Source of the DNA: Phaeobacter sp. B1627
Lineage (GTDB): Bacteria > Pseudomonadota > Alphaproteobacteria > Rhodobacterales > Rhodobacteraceae
Reading direction: 5' to 3'
Assembly (NCBI RefSeq): GCF_006265095.1
Contig: NZ_VCNK01000012.1
Location: 33,068 to 97,067, forward strand
DNA length: 64,000 bases
This document shows positions 56,041-64,000 of the stretch, piece by piece (position 1 is the first letter of the stretch; every line of letters begins with the position of its first letter). A model generated the notes under the pieces. It did no database searches and had not been told where the DNA came from. It saw only the letters and a program-made list of their open reading frames with translations. The position numbers were made by a program, and so were the translations under genes.

Positions 56041-57240
56041 ATGGCCAGTTCCAGAAGTTCGGAATCTGAAAAGCCGCCTGTTGGCTCTGTCCGCGCTGCC
56101 GAATATGCGCGCATGTCGACAGACCACCAGCGCTATTTCACCGAAAACCAGGCTGAAGCGATCAGAGCATACGCTGCACGCCACAGCATGGAGGTCGTCA
56201 GAACATTTGCGGATCAAGGAAAGAGTGGCCTGCGCAGCGAAGGGCATGAGGCGTTGCAATCGCTGATCGAGCTGGTCAACTCAGGACAGGCCGGTTTCGA
56301 TGCTATCCTCGTATACGACCTGAGCCGTTGGGGCCGGTTTCAGAACGCCGATGAGAGTGCCTATTATGAGTACACGTGCCGCCGCGCAGGGATTGAGGTC
56401 TACTAATGCGCAGAGCAATTCGACAACGACGGGGGTACGGTTGCCACTATCGTCAAATGCGTCAAGCGCGCTATCGCCGGTGAATATGGCCGGTGAATAT
56501 GGCCGAGAATTATCAGGAAAAGTCTTTGCAGGCCAATGCCGACTGATCGAAAAGGGGTGTCGGCAAGGCGGGCCTGCTGGCTACGGTCTCAGAAGGCTCC
56601 TGATCGATGAGAAGTATATCGGCACGAACGTCTGGAACCGAACCTCGTTCAAGGTTCAGAAGCGACGCGTTCGCAACGCTCCTGACAACTGGCTTCGGGC
56701 ACCAAACGGCTTCCCAGCACTCATTGATCCTGAAAAATTTACAGCTGCGGCCAACATCATCGTCACTCGGCATGCCAACCTTTCTGACAGAGAAATGCTC
56801 GACAAGCTACAGGATCGCCTCAATGAACAGGGCGCGGTGTCGGGCCTATTCTCAATGAAGCCGTGGAACTCCCTTCTAGCAGCGCCTATTCCTCCCGATT
56901 TGGCAGCCATTTGCGGGCATACACCCTCGTCGGCGACCATCCTCGACGGGACTATCCGTACATCGAAATCAATCGCAGGCTCCGTGAAATGTATCCCGGC
57001 GTTGCCCAGGACGTTCAGAACGGAATTCACGCCAATGGGGGTCGCGTTGTGAAACGAAACCTCCGGCCTTCTGAGCATCAACGAGGAACTCACACTTTCA
57101 ATTGTCGTCGCGCGCTGCACCCAGACGCAGTCCGGTTCCTTGCGATGGCAAGTCAGGTTCGACACTGGCCTCCTTCCCGACCTCTCCGTTGTGCTCCGCA
57201 TGGATCTCGGAATCCGGCAGCCACTGGACTATTTTTTGTC
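56038..57240 (+). pseudogene. Decayed serine recombinase (site-specific recombinase/resolvase)
   Basis: The first 122 codons are the catalytic domain: AAEYARMSTDHQRYFTENQ, with the nucleophile Ser, then YDLSRWGRF. At 56404 an in-frame TAA replaces the usual Tyr of EVYYCAEQFDND, whose remainder (CAEQFDND) follows in frame. A 13-bp tandem duplication (56479-56504) then shifts frame. Next, GYGLRRLLIDE is joined directly to KYIGTNVWNRTSFK, where relatives have about 70 more residues. A single-base loss near 56849 restores ELPSSSAYSSRFGSHLRAY, and another shift near 57050 precedes LLSINEELTLSIVVARC and RFDTGLLPDLSVVLRMD. The end is cut near 57235. Confidence 0.9.
56479..56504 (+). repeat. 13-bp tandem duplication inside the recombinase pseudogene
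   Basis: GGTGAATATGGCC occurs twice head to tail (56479-56491 and 56492-56504). Removing one copy reconnects the frames encoding RAIAGEYGRELSGKVF. Confidence 0.93.
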
Positions 57241-57680
57241 CTCCTCGGCCTCAAGCGCCCTATCACAGTTCGGCGCCGTCCAGGTGATCCGGACGCCTAT
57301 GATCTGGTTTGCGGTGAGGCGCGCCTGGATGCATCCAGAAGGCTTGGCCAATCGACGATCCCGGCCGTCACAATCGACGCTCGGCAAGACGAATGTTACG
57401 TGATGCGCCTCGTCGAAAACATCGCGCGGCGTCAGCATCGACCGATTGAATTGATGGCTGAAGTCACCAATCTACGATCGCGCGGACACTCCGAAAACAG
57501 TGTTGCCACCAAAATCGGCTGCACGCCCAGTTGGGGGCACCGCATTGTATCGCTCCTGGAAAAGGATGAAGAAAAGCTGGTTACTGCGGTTGAAATGGGC
57601 GTGATCCCGGTGACCTCGACCGCAGAAATAGCAAAAACTGAAGGTGAAGACGTTCAGGCATTGCTGATATATTGGGACTG
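57241..57680 (+). pseudogene. Decayed ParB-like gene
   Basis: An open stretch in one frame encodes GLKRPITVRRR, YDLVCGEARLDASRRLGQ, VMRLVENIARRQHRPIELM and LVTAVEMGVIPVTSTAEIA. This is the ParB N-terminal nuclease-like and HTH core seen in partition-like proteins carried beside such recombinases. The N-terminal portion is missing, and the reading frame runs directly from recombinase remnants, so a deletion fused the two genes. Confidence 0.82.
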
Positions 57681-58196
57681 GACGCGAAATCCATCCTGCG
57701 CCGGGTCCCGTTTGCTGGATGGGATCTGCCCTGAGGCTGCGGATCGGCTACAGGCGGGCGACTGTCCGTTGGCACGCCAATGGCAAGTTTTGGTATTCTC
57801 AGGAAGATGGCGCCACTCCGCCAAGTTGAGGCTGCATACCTGATGATCGGTCAGAACAACTTTTCGAGCAGTTTCGCGAAAGCCCTGCTGGCCGCGACGC
57901 CTGATAGCCAGCGTGTCAGGCCAAGTAAGCAAGCCACTCCGATAAGAAATCGAGCGGTTTCGCTGGGGGAAATGGCAAGAATGGAACATGAACTCGCAAG
58001 CCTGCAATCACAGCTCAAAGTGTTTGAAAGATACATTTGGTCTCGACATGCTGCACCTGACTGTCGCGCGCGGTTCCCTTCGCAGGCTGATCAACAACCA
58101 AAACGTCGTCACCCGGCTCGCGGCAAACTAGGCAGAGTATTTGGGCGAGTTTCAAAGTATCTCGGATAGCGATCTGGAACCAGCCGAGGACAGAAC
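57681..58196 (+). pseudogene. Decayed RepB/ParB-like gene (second copy type)
   Basis: RLLDGICPEAADRL lies in the frame of the preceding ParB remnant. FGILRKMAPLRQVEAAYLMI and FAKALLAATPDSQRV continue in another frame from about 57780. A third frame then gives LHLTVARGSLRRLINNQNVV, a TAG, and AEYLGEFQSIS. These match, in order, the C-terminal half of RepB-like partition proteins, with at least two frameshifts and one stop. Confidence 0.82.
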
Positions 58197-58239
58197 CGCA
58201 CCCTGACGCGGGGGACCCGGCCTAGTATTTCGACGCGCA

Positions 58240-58430
58240 ATGCAGCAAATGCATGCTGATCTTGTGGAGCTTGGCGATGACGCCTCATACGAGCGCGTGG
58301 CGGCTTTTGCCCTGGCGTTGCGTGAAGATCGACATCGTGCTGAGCAGACGACCGCGCGCCGAACTTTTATGCCTTTGATTTTCAAGCCAGCCAAAGCCTC
58401 TCGGTTCGGCTGGGGGGCAGGCAGTGCGCC
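58240..58430 (+). pseudogene. Fragment of an IS21-family transposase (IstA)
   Basis: MQQMHADLVELGDDASYERV, FALALREDRHRAEQ and RTFMPLIFKPAKASRFGWG resemble the internal region of IstA just before its catalytic DDE core (M-x-x-MHADL...SYxRVAAF, FVPLxFxPGExxQFDW). Both ends are missing, and no istB or terminal repeats are visible. It is the remnant of an independent insertion into, or next to, the recombinase module. Confidence 0.7.
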
Positions 58431-58732
58431 GACGTTGCAGTTTCGCTATGGGAGCTTCTCATCGTGTTGCTGGCTTCAAAAGATACCCCAATGCGCCCAG
58501 CAATGCGCAACTGGGACTATAGCCTCCTTGCGCAAACCTACGCATTCATTTGCTTTCTGCGCCTCCGGGGCCTTCGTATTCGTCGACGTGCCCCCCATGA
58601 CGAAATGCACATTTTTTGCGCAGGGCATCCAGAAAATAAGCAGTAAATGATAAAACGCGGACCTCCTGCGTTTGCCTCTGCCACGCCACGACCTAAGCTC
58701 AGACTATCGCTCGTCCTGCAAAGAGGCATTTC
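58431..58732. other. Intergenic region between the IS remnant and gpgP
   Basis: About 300 bp without a supported gene. Short ORFs here lack family content. It contains the upstream region of the glucosylglycerate genes; AAAGAGG precedes the gpgP ATG. Confidence 0.5.
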
Positions 58733-59512
58733 ATGCGCCGGCTTCTCATATTCAGTGACCTCGACGGCACTCTGTTGGATCATGAGACCTATTCCTACGC
58801 GCCTGCCGTCCCAGCCATCGAACAGATCAAAGCCCGAGGAGGGCTTTTGGTTCTGGCGAGTTCGAAAACCGCCGCAGAAATTTTATCGCTCCATCAAGAA
58901 CTTGACCTCGGTGATACGCCGATGATCGTCGAGAACGGAGCGGCCTCTATCACTGCTGTTGCTGTCGGGTCGCAAGATGCGGAATACCGTGCCATACGGC
59001 AGGTTCTGCAAAGTCTGGACGCGCCCTTTCGGGGGTTTGGCGATATGAGCGTCGCGGAGGTGAGCCGACAGACCGGCCTTGACATGGCCGCCGCGAAACG
59101 CGCCAAGGCACGTCAGTTCAGCGAGCCGGGCCTGTGGGAAGGCGATGCCCGTCAGCAGTCCGCGTTTCTTGCGGCGCTTGCCCGGCGCGGTATCTCTGCC
59201 CGACACGGAGGCAGGTATCTGACGCTGTCCTTTGGCGCAACCAAAGCAGATCAGATGCTGCTCCTCCGCGAAAAATACGCGCCGTGCTTTACGGTTGCAC
59301 TCGGGGATGCCCCCAATGACACCGAAATGATCGCCGCCGCAGATCGGGGCGTGATTATCCGCAATGATCACAGTCCCAGCCTGCCGCCCCTGCCCAATGA
59401 GCTTCAGGTTCTGCGGACAGACCAGCCCGGTCCGACCGGCTGGTGCACCGCAATGCTTGAGATACTCTGCGAATGGGACCAAATTCAGAAAGGAACCGCC
59501 TCGAATGGCTGA
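58733..59512 (+). CDS. gpgP: Glucosyl-3-phosphoglycerate (or mannosyl-3-phosphoglycerate) phosphatase
   Basis: 259 residues of the HAD superfamily, MpgP-like cap type. Motif I FSDLDGTLLDH, motif II LASSKTAAE, cap residues around MIVENGAA and motif IV ALGDAPNDTEMIAAAD are present. It removes phosphate from glucosyl-3-phosphoglycerate to give the compatible solute glucosylglycerate. The sugar is inferred from the neighbouring synthase and phosphorylase. It overlaps the synthase gene by 8 bp. Confidence 0.87.
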   Translation: MRRLLIFSDLDGTLLDHETYSYAPAVPAIEQIKARGGLLVLASSKTAAEILSLHQELDLGDTPMIVENGAASITAVAVGSQDAEYRAIRQVLQSLDAPFRGFGDMSVAEVSRQTGLDMAAAKRAKARQFSEPGLWEGDARQQSAFLAALARRGISARHGGRYLTLSFGATKADQMLLLREKYAPCFTVALGDAPNDTEMIAAADRGVIIRNDHSPSLPPLPNELQVLRTDQPGPTGWCTAMLEILCEWDQIQKGTASNG

Positions 59513-60731
59513 TTTTCACCAGAACGGCAATATCGCCCAATTTCACGATCTGCGCTGTCGCCCGGTGGAAGAACTGGAATACGAACTCACGACCTTCGCC
59601 CAGACCCGCAAGATCTCGTTGATCCTGCCCTGTCTATACTCCGAACTGGAAGGGCCCGCGCTCGGCCATATCCTGAGCGAGCTGGCCAAGGCTCCCTACC
59701 TCCATGACATCGTCATCGGTCTGGATCGCGCAACCGAAGCCGAATTCAGGCACGCCCGGAAATTCTTCTCGGTGCTGCCTCAAAATCACCGGGTCCTGTG
59801 GAATGACAGCCCCCGCATGCAGGCGCTTGGCGCCGAATTGGGAGAACAGGGGCTGGCGCCACCCGAACCGGGCAAGGGCAAAAACGTCTGGTCCTGCATC
59901 GGCTATCTGCTCGCCAACGCCGAAAGCTCCGTGGTGGCCATTCACGACTGTGACATCACCACATATTCAAAGGACATGCTGGCGCGCCTCGTCTACCCGG
60001 TGGCCCATCCCGCATTCTCCTACCAGCTGTCGAAGGGGTTCTATGCCCGTGTCGGGGGCGGCAAACTGAATGGGCGCGTGTCGCGTCTGTTGGTGTCCCC
60101 GCTTCTCATCGCGCTCAAGCGGACCATCGGAGACCGGGACTATATCGACTACCTGCGCAGCTTCCGCTATCCGCTCTCGGGCGAAATGGCGCTGCGCACC
60201 TCCTTGCTGGCTGATCTGCGTATCCCATCCGACTGGGGGCTGGAAATCGGGGTGTTGTCAGAGGCTTGGCGCAATCTCGGGCGCAAGGCAGTGTGTCAGG
60301 TGGAAATCGCAGACAACTATGACCACAAGCATCAGACCCTCAGCCCGGAGGACGCGACCGCCGGTTTGAACCGCATGTCGACGGACATCTGCAAGGCGGT
60401 ATTCCGCAAACTGGCGGCCGACGGCACAGTCTTCACCCCCAACATCTTTCGCACGCTCAAGGCGACATATTACCGCTCCGCGCTCGATCTGTTGGAATCC
60501 TACTCCCATGACGCGACCATGAACGGGCTGAAGATGGACCGCCACGGCGAAGAGAAAATGGTGGAGATGTTCGCCAACAACATCATGACGGCCGGGCAGA
60601 TCTTTCTCGACAATCCACACGAGAGCCCTTTCATCCCGAACTGGAACCGGATCCATTCCGCGAATCCGAGCTTTCTCGGCGACCTGAAGGCCGCGGCAAT
60701 TGCCGATGATGCGGACTATGCCCCAGACTGA
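59505..60731 (+). CDS. gpgS: Glucosyl-3-phosphoglycerate synthase (GT81-like)
   Basis: 408 residues. The GT-A fold begins ISLILPCLYSELEGPALGHIL. The metal/nucleotide-sugar site is HDCDITTYSKDM (Asp148, Asp150), and PLSGEMALRTSLL and WGLEIGVLSEA are acceptor-side landmarks of GpgS/MpgS-type enzymes. It transfers glucose from an NDP-glucose to 3-phosphoglycerate. The ATG at 59505 overlaps gpgP; the longer ORF start is inside gpgP in another frame. Mannosyl specificity cannot be excluded by sequence alone. Confidence 0.86.
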   Translation: MADFHQNGNIAQFHDLRCRPVEELEYELTTFAQTRKISLILPCLYSELEGPALGHILSELAKAPYLHDIVIGLDRATEAEFRHARKFFSVLPQNHRVLWNDSPRMQALGAELGEQGLAPPEPGKGKNVWSCIGYLLANAESSVVAIHDCDITTYSKDMLARLVYPVAHPAFSYQLSKGFYARVGGGKLNGRVSRLLVSPLLIALKRTIGDRDYIDYLRSFRYPLSGEMALRTSLLADLRIPSDWGLEIGVLSEAWRNLGRKAVCQVEIADNYDHKHQTLSPEDATAGLNRMSTDICKAVFRKLAADGTVFTPNIFRTLKATYYRSALDLLESYSHDATMNGLKMDRHGEEKMVEMFANNIMTAGQIFLDNPHESPFIPNWNRIHSANPSFLGDLKAAAIADDADYAPD

Positions 60732-60772
60732 CCCGGCCCCGCCTGACCTGACCTGCGGGGAGACCGGCCCCT

Positions 60773-62521
60773 TCAGCCTCCCCGCCGGTTGGTAATCCAG
60801 CGGCACTGGTACGGCGTCAGAGGAATGATAGTTTCTCCCTCAAAGACTTCACCGGTCAGCAAGTCGTACCACTCCTCCCCTTCGATCAGGTTCAACGCAG
60901 CCGGGGGCAAAATGACCTCATCCGCGCTAACATTGTGAAGTGCAAAAATCGACTGGGCCCGATCCAGAGATTGCCGCCAGAGGGCATAGACACGGTCCTC
61001 AAGCTGCAATGTGAATTGCGTTGCGTTGGGATGGAATGCCGGCTGTCGCGCACGAATACGCAGCCGGTCAGACAGCGCCGTCAGCACCCGCGCCTGCTCG
61101 GTTTCGGGATCGGCCAACCGCTCTGTCAACTCAGGATAGTCCCAGCGGTGGCGGTTGATCGCACGGTTCATCCCGCGCCGCGCCACCGCTTCGTGATCGT
61201 TGGGGGTCGCCAGCATGGCGTGGATATAGAAGGCCGGAATGCCCTCGAGGCTCATCGGGATGGTCTGCGAGCAAATGAACCGCGCGACCTTCAGATCATC
61301 TTCACCGGCGAACGTGCGCGTCATCGCGTCAAAGAGGGTGCAGTTCACCTCGTAGGGGGCCTCGCCGCCATCCGGAAGCGACCGCATCGACACAAGCCCG
61401 CCGCTCTCACGAATGGTCGTGATCATCCGGTCCACTTCGTCCTGCGGCAGAACACCTTCGGCCGGGCGCATCCCGATACCATCGTGGCTGGCGGTGAAGT
61501 TGAGATAGGCACAGCCCAGCGGCGCCGGCGGCATCGCTCTGGCCCATTTCCGCAGATAGGTCGCAGAGCCCGCCAGCATCGCATGCAGGACCAGTGGCGG
61601 CAGCGGGAAGTTATAGACGACATGCGCCTCATTGCGGTTGCCGAAATAGCTCAGATTCTCCGCCCGTGGCACATTGGTCTCGGTCAGCAGCACCACCGTT
61701 TCGGTCGCATAATCCGCAAGAAGGCGCAGCAGTTGCACAATCGCGTGGGTCTCGGGCAGGTGGATAGAGTTGGTGCCGACCTGTTTCCAGATAAACGCCA
61801 CCGCATCCAGCCGAATGATCCGCACGCCTTGATCGATATGGATCCGAATGATCCGCAGGATCTCCAGCAGGACCTCGGGGTTTTCAAAGTTCAGATCCAC
61901 CTGGTCGTGGCTGAAGGTGCACCAGACGTTCTTCACCCCATTTGCGGTGTCCACTTCCTGCAGGAGCGGCGTCGTGCGCGGGCGCACGACGGCCGACAGA
62001 TCATCCTCCGGACTGGCTTCGTAAAAGAACCGATCAAAAGGCGCCTGCCCTTGCCGATAGGCATTGAACCAGGGGCTCTGCGAAGAAACATGGTTCAGCA
62101 CCATGTCCGACATCAGGTGAAACGCAGCCCCGATACGGCGGATATCTGCCCAGTCCCCCAGTTCCGGATTCACCTTGCGGTAGTCGGTCACTGCAAATCC
62201 GTCGTCCGAGGTATATGGGAAAAACGGCAGGATATGCACGCCGTCAACCACACCCTTCATGTGACGAAGCAGAAAATCATATAACAAGTCCAGCGGCTTA
62301 TGAGCCCCGTCCACAATCGAATTGCCATAGGTGATCAACAAGGCGTCCGCTTCCGACCAGAGCCCGTTTCCAGGCCTGCGCGGCCGTTTGCGCCGATGGC
62401 TCTCATCCGGCCAAAAGGCCTCAACCACCTTGGAGCCGAGGATTTCACTATCAAGATCTGGATAAATATCGCTCAAAAGCCGCGACAGGCGGGCCCCGAA
62501 TGACGCGCTGCCTGATGCCAT
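60773..62521 (-). CDS. Glucosylglycerate phosphorylase (GH13 sucrose-phosphorylase-like)
   Basis: 582 residues of GH13 subfamily 18. (beta/alpha)8-barrel motifs: VDGVHILPFFPYTSDDGF, the nucleophile Asp in RIIRLDAVAFIWKQVGT, the acid/base Glu in VVLLTETNVP and the third Asp in NFTASHDGIGMRP. Close relatives phosphorolyse sucrose, glucosylglycerol or glucosylglycerate; the adjacent gpgS/gpgP argue for glucosylglycerate, giving glucose-1-phosphate and glycerate. Start ATG at 62521 with GGGGGAG upstream. Convergent with gpgS. Confidence 0.87.
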   Translation of the reverse strand: MASGSASFGARLSRLLSDIYPDLDSEILGSKVVEAFWPDESHRRKRPRRPGNGLWSEADALLITYGNSIVDGAHKPLDLLYDFLLRHMKGVVDGVHILPFFPYTSDDGFAVTDYRKVNPELGDWADIRRIGAAFHLMSDMVLNHVSSQSPWFNAYRQGQAPFDRFFYEASPEDDLSAVVRPRTTPLLQEVDTANGVKNVWCTFSHDQVDLNFENPEVLLEILRIIRIHIDQGVRIIRLDAVAFIWKQVGTNSIHLPETHAIVQLLRLLADYATETVVLLTETNVPRAENLSYFGNRNEAHVVYNFPLPPLVLHAMLAGSATYLRKWARAMPPAPLGCAYLNFTASHDGIGMRPAEGVLPQDEVDRMITTIRESGGLVSMRSLPDGGEAPYEVNCTLFDAMTRTFAGEDDLKVARFICSQTIPMSLEGIPAFYIHAMLATPNDHEAVARRGMNRAINRHRWDYPELTERLADPETEQARVLTALSDRLRIRARQPAFHPNATQFTLQLEDRVYALWRQSLDRAQSIFALHNVSADEVILPPAALNLIEGEEWYDLLTGEVFEGETIIPLTPYQCRWITNRRGG

Positions 62522-62869
62522 TTTGCTGTACTCCCCCGGTTTCCAGTTGATGATTTCCGCTTTGTGCTCAAATGCTTCGATCACATGGGGCCATCGCGTC
62601 CAACTTAGGGCCAGCCCGCCCCTCTCGTAAACCTTCAGCGACCAAAGTTGCAGCATCGTCCGGCAGAATGTCCATTTTATTGGCACACACAGTGACCCGG
62701 GCCGGAACCGCGCTACAACTTCCGGTAGCCTGACGCGCCGCGTTTCCGTCCCGATCTGCCACGAGAGAGGGCTTGATCGATAGCGTCGTTAGCGATAACG
62801 ATGAGCAAGAGTGATAGCGGCATCACTAGGGTGCCGCGCCCGGAAAACCGAACCGGAGTTATAGTTCAG
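62522..62869. other. Divergent promoter region between the phosphorylase gene and gap
   Basis: 348 bp without a supported gene. Besides the palindrome at 62786-62801 it should hold promoters for both directions; no convincing -35/-10 pair was identified by eye. Confidence 0.5.
62786..62801. promoter_or_regulatory. LacI-type operator-like palindrome upstream of gap
   Basis: TCGTTA-GCGA-TAACGA: perfect 6-bp arms around GCGA, 68 bp before the gap ATG. It resembles the TTAGCGxTAA-type sites of the LacI-family central-carbon regulators of alphaproteobacteria (CceR/PckR); that assignment is inference. Confidence 0.6.
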
Positions 62870-63874
62870 ATGACCTTGAAAATTGCGATCAACGGATTTG
62901 GCCGGATAGGCCGGAACGTGCTGCGTGCCCTTCTCGAAAACGACACGCAGGACGTCGAAGTCGTGGCAATCAACGACCTCGCCCCACCTGCCACCCAGGT
63001 CCACCTGCTGAAATACGACAGTGTCCATGGCCGCCTGGACGCGGATGTTGTGGTTGAAGGCGACACGATGAAAGTCGGGCGTCACGAAATTCGCCTGACC
63101 GCCATCCGCAATCCCGAAGAACTGCCCTGGTCCGATGTCGATGTCGCCTATGAGTGCACCGGCCTGTTCACATCTCGTGACAAGGCAGCCCTGCTGCTCA
63201 AGAACGGCTCGAAGCGCGTTCTGATTTCCGCCCCCGGCACCGAGGTCGACCGCACAGTGGTCTTCGGCGTCAACGACCGCGAATTGTCGGCGCAGGATGT
63301 GATCGTTTCAAACGCCTCCTGCACGACCAACTGCCTGGCACCGGTCGCCAAGGTGCTGGACGATGCCTTCGGCATCAAAACCGGTTACATGACGACGATC
63401 CACGCCTATACTGGCGACCAGCCGACGCATGACACCACCCACAAGGACCTCTACCGTGCGCGCGCTGCCGCCCTGTCAATGATCCCGACCTCGACCGGTG
63501 CCGCCCGGGCCATCTCGCTCGTTTTGCCGCATCTCAAGGGCCGCCTGGAAGGCTCCGCCATTCGCGTGCCGACCCCGAATGTATCCGTGGTGGATCTGAC
63601 CTTCGTGCCGACAAATCCTGCGACGGTCGAGGGCATCAACGCTGCCATCAAAGCGGCCGCATCAGAGGGCCCGCTCAAGGGTATTCTCGGCTACGAAGAG
63701 GAGCCGCTGGTCTCGATTGACTTCAATCACGATAAACGCTCGTCGATCTTCGCGGCCCCGCAAACGGCCGTCACCTCCGAAGGTCTGGTCCGTGTGGTCA
63801 GCTGGTACGACAACGAGTGGGGCTTCTCCAACCGCATGATTGATACCGGACGCGCGATGGGTAAATTTCTCTAA
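62870..63874 (+). CDS. gap: Glyceraldehyde-3-phosphate dehydrogenase, type I
   Basis: 334 residues. NAD-binding INGFGRIGRNVLRAL, active-site SNASCTTNCLAPVAKVL with the catalytic Cys, and the C-terminal SWYDNEWGFSNRM are diagnostic. Reversibly oxidises glyceraldehyde-3-phosphate in glycolysis/gluconeogenesis. The ATG at 62870 gives the canonical MTLKIAINGFGRIG; a start at 62801 would add an unconserved leader. A terminator follows. Confidence 0.97.
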   Translation: MTLKIAINGFGRIGRNVLRALLENDTQDVEVVAINDLAPPATQVHLLKYDSVHGRLDADVVVEGDTMKVGRHEIRLTAIRNPEELPWSDVDVAYECTGLFTSRDKAALLLKNGSKRVLISAPGTEVDRTVVFGVNDRELSAQDVIVSNASCTTNCLAPVAKVLDDAFGIKTGYMTTIHAYTGDQPTHDTTHKDLYRARAAALSMIPTSTGAARAISLVLPHLKGRLEGSAIRVPTPNVSVVDLTFVPTNPATVEGINAAIKAAASEGPLKGILGYEEEPLVSIDFNHDKRSSIFAAPQTAVTSEGLVRVVSWYDNEWGFSNRMIDTGRAMGKFL

Positions 63875-63927
63875 TCCCGGTCCAAGCGCCTCAAACCCGA
63901 GGATCGCAACCGGCATCGAACTCAGTC

Positions 63928-63970
63928 AAAGGGGCCGCGGCAGTCGCATCGGCCCCTTTCATCTTTTTTT
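63928..63970 (+). terminator. Intrinsic terminator of gap
   Basis: AAAGGGGCC pairs with GGCCCCTTT across a 14-nt interior, followed shortly by a run of seven T. Confidence 0.88.
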
Positions 63971-64000
63971 AAATACCTCGGAGCGCGAGGCAGAGCCTCG

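Noticed and set aside
60935..62284. 449-codon plus-strand ORF over the phosphorylase
   Set aside because: Antisense shadow; the minus strand carries the GH13 catalytic residues.

Overview
The window looks like chromosomal DNA of an alphaproteobacterium of the Rhodobacterales (Roseobacter/Rhodobacter group). This is inferred from high G+C, frequent GTG/TTG starts with 1-8 nt overlaps, an RpoH-II-type heat-shock sigma factor, a Rhodobacter-type sorbitol/mannitol (smo/mtlK) operon, and gene orders typical of that order (leuA-rlmJ-mreBCD-mrdA-rodA, lppC divergent from rsmI-yraN-gshB, glnD-murJ-trpS). No species name can be given from sequence reading alone.

Layout. 1-6.4 kb: nadE (cut by the left edge), a secreted MORN-repeat protein, a glycosyltransferase-like hypothetical, and leuA preceded by a leucine-rich leader peptide with hairpins. 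6.4-15.4 kb: rlmJ, a secreted muramidase-like protein, the elongasome operon mreB-mreC-mreD-mrdA-rodA, a VOC protein and a 2-hydroxyacid dehydrogenase. 15.5-25 kb (minus strand): an M3 peptidase, an amino-acid ABC permease and binding protein without an ATPase, a membrane-anchored MoeB/ThiF enzyme, dut, a stand-alone receiver protein, coaBC, a ChaN-like protein and rpoH-II. 25.2-38.6 kb: cobU and a phosphatase, a GST, a ComM-like ATPase, gshB, yraN, rsmI, an LppC-like lipoprotein, glnD, murJ, a rhomboid-fold protein lacking catalytic residues, and trpS.

38.7-44.3 kb is a phenylacetate-catabolism cluster: a tetR-paaK-paaI unit divergent from paaZ-paaX, with a palindrome in the shared promoter. 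After a tRNA-Met come a LacI-type regulator and a sorbitol/mannitol uptake operon (binding protein, two permeases, ATPase, sorbitol dehydrogenase, mannitol dehydrogenase). Near-identical palindromes precede the regulator and the transporter. 52.5-55.6 kb holds a small Cys-containing ORF, a PhoD-like phosphatase and an FAH-family hydrolase.

56.0-58.4 kb is a graveyard of mobile DNA: a serine recombinase broken by identifiable lesions, two decayed ParB/RepB-like genes and an IS21-type transposase scrap. 58.7-62.5 kb encodes apparent glucosylglycerate synthesis (phosphatase and synthase) facing a convergent glucosylglycerate phosphorylase. The window ends with gap (GAPDH) behind a LacI-type palindrome.

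Most of the window is core housekeeping sequence. The most interesting items are the leuA leader, which appears leaderless, the readable decay of the recombinase/ParB module, the catalytically dead rhomboid, the membrane-tethered MoeB and the glucosylglycerate locus. I did not find a convincing wholly new multigene system.
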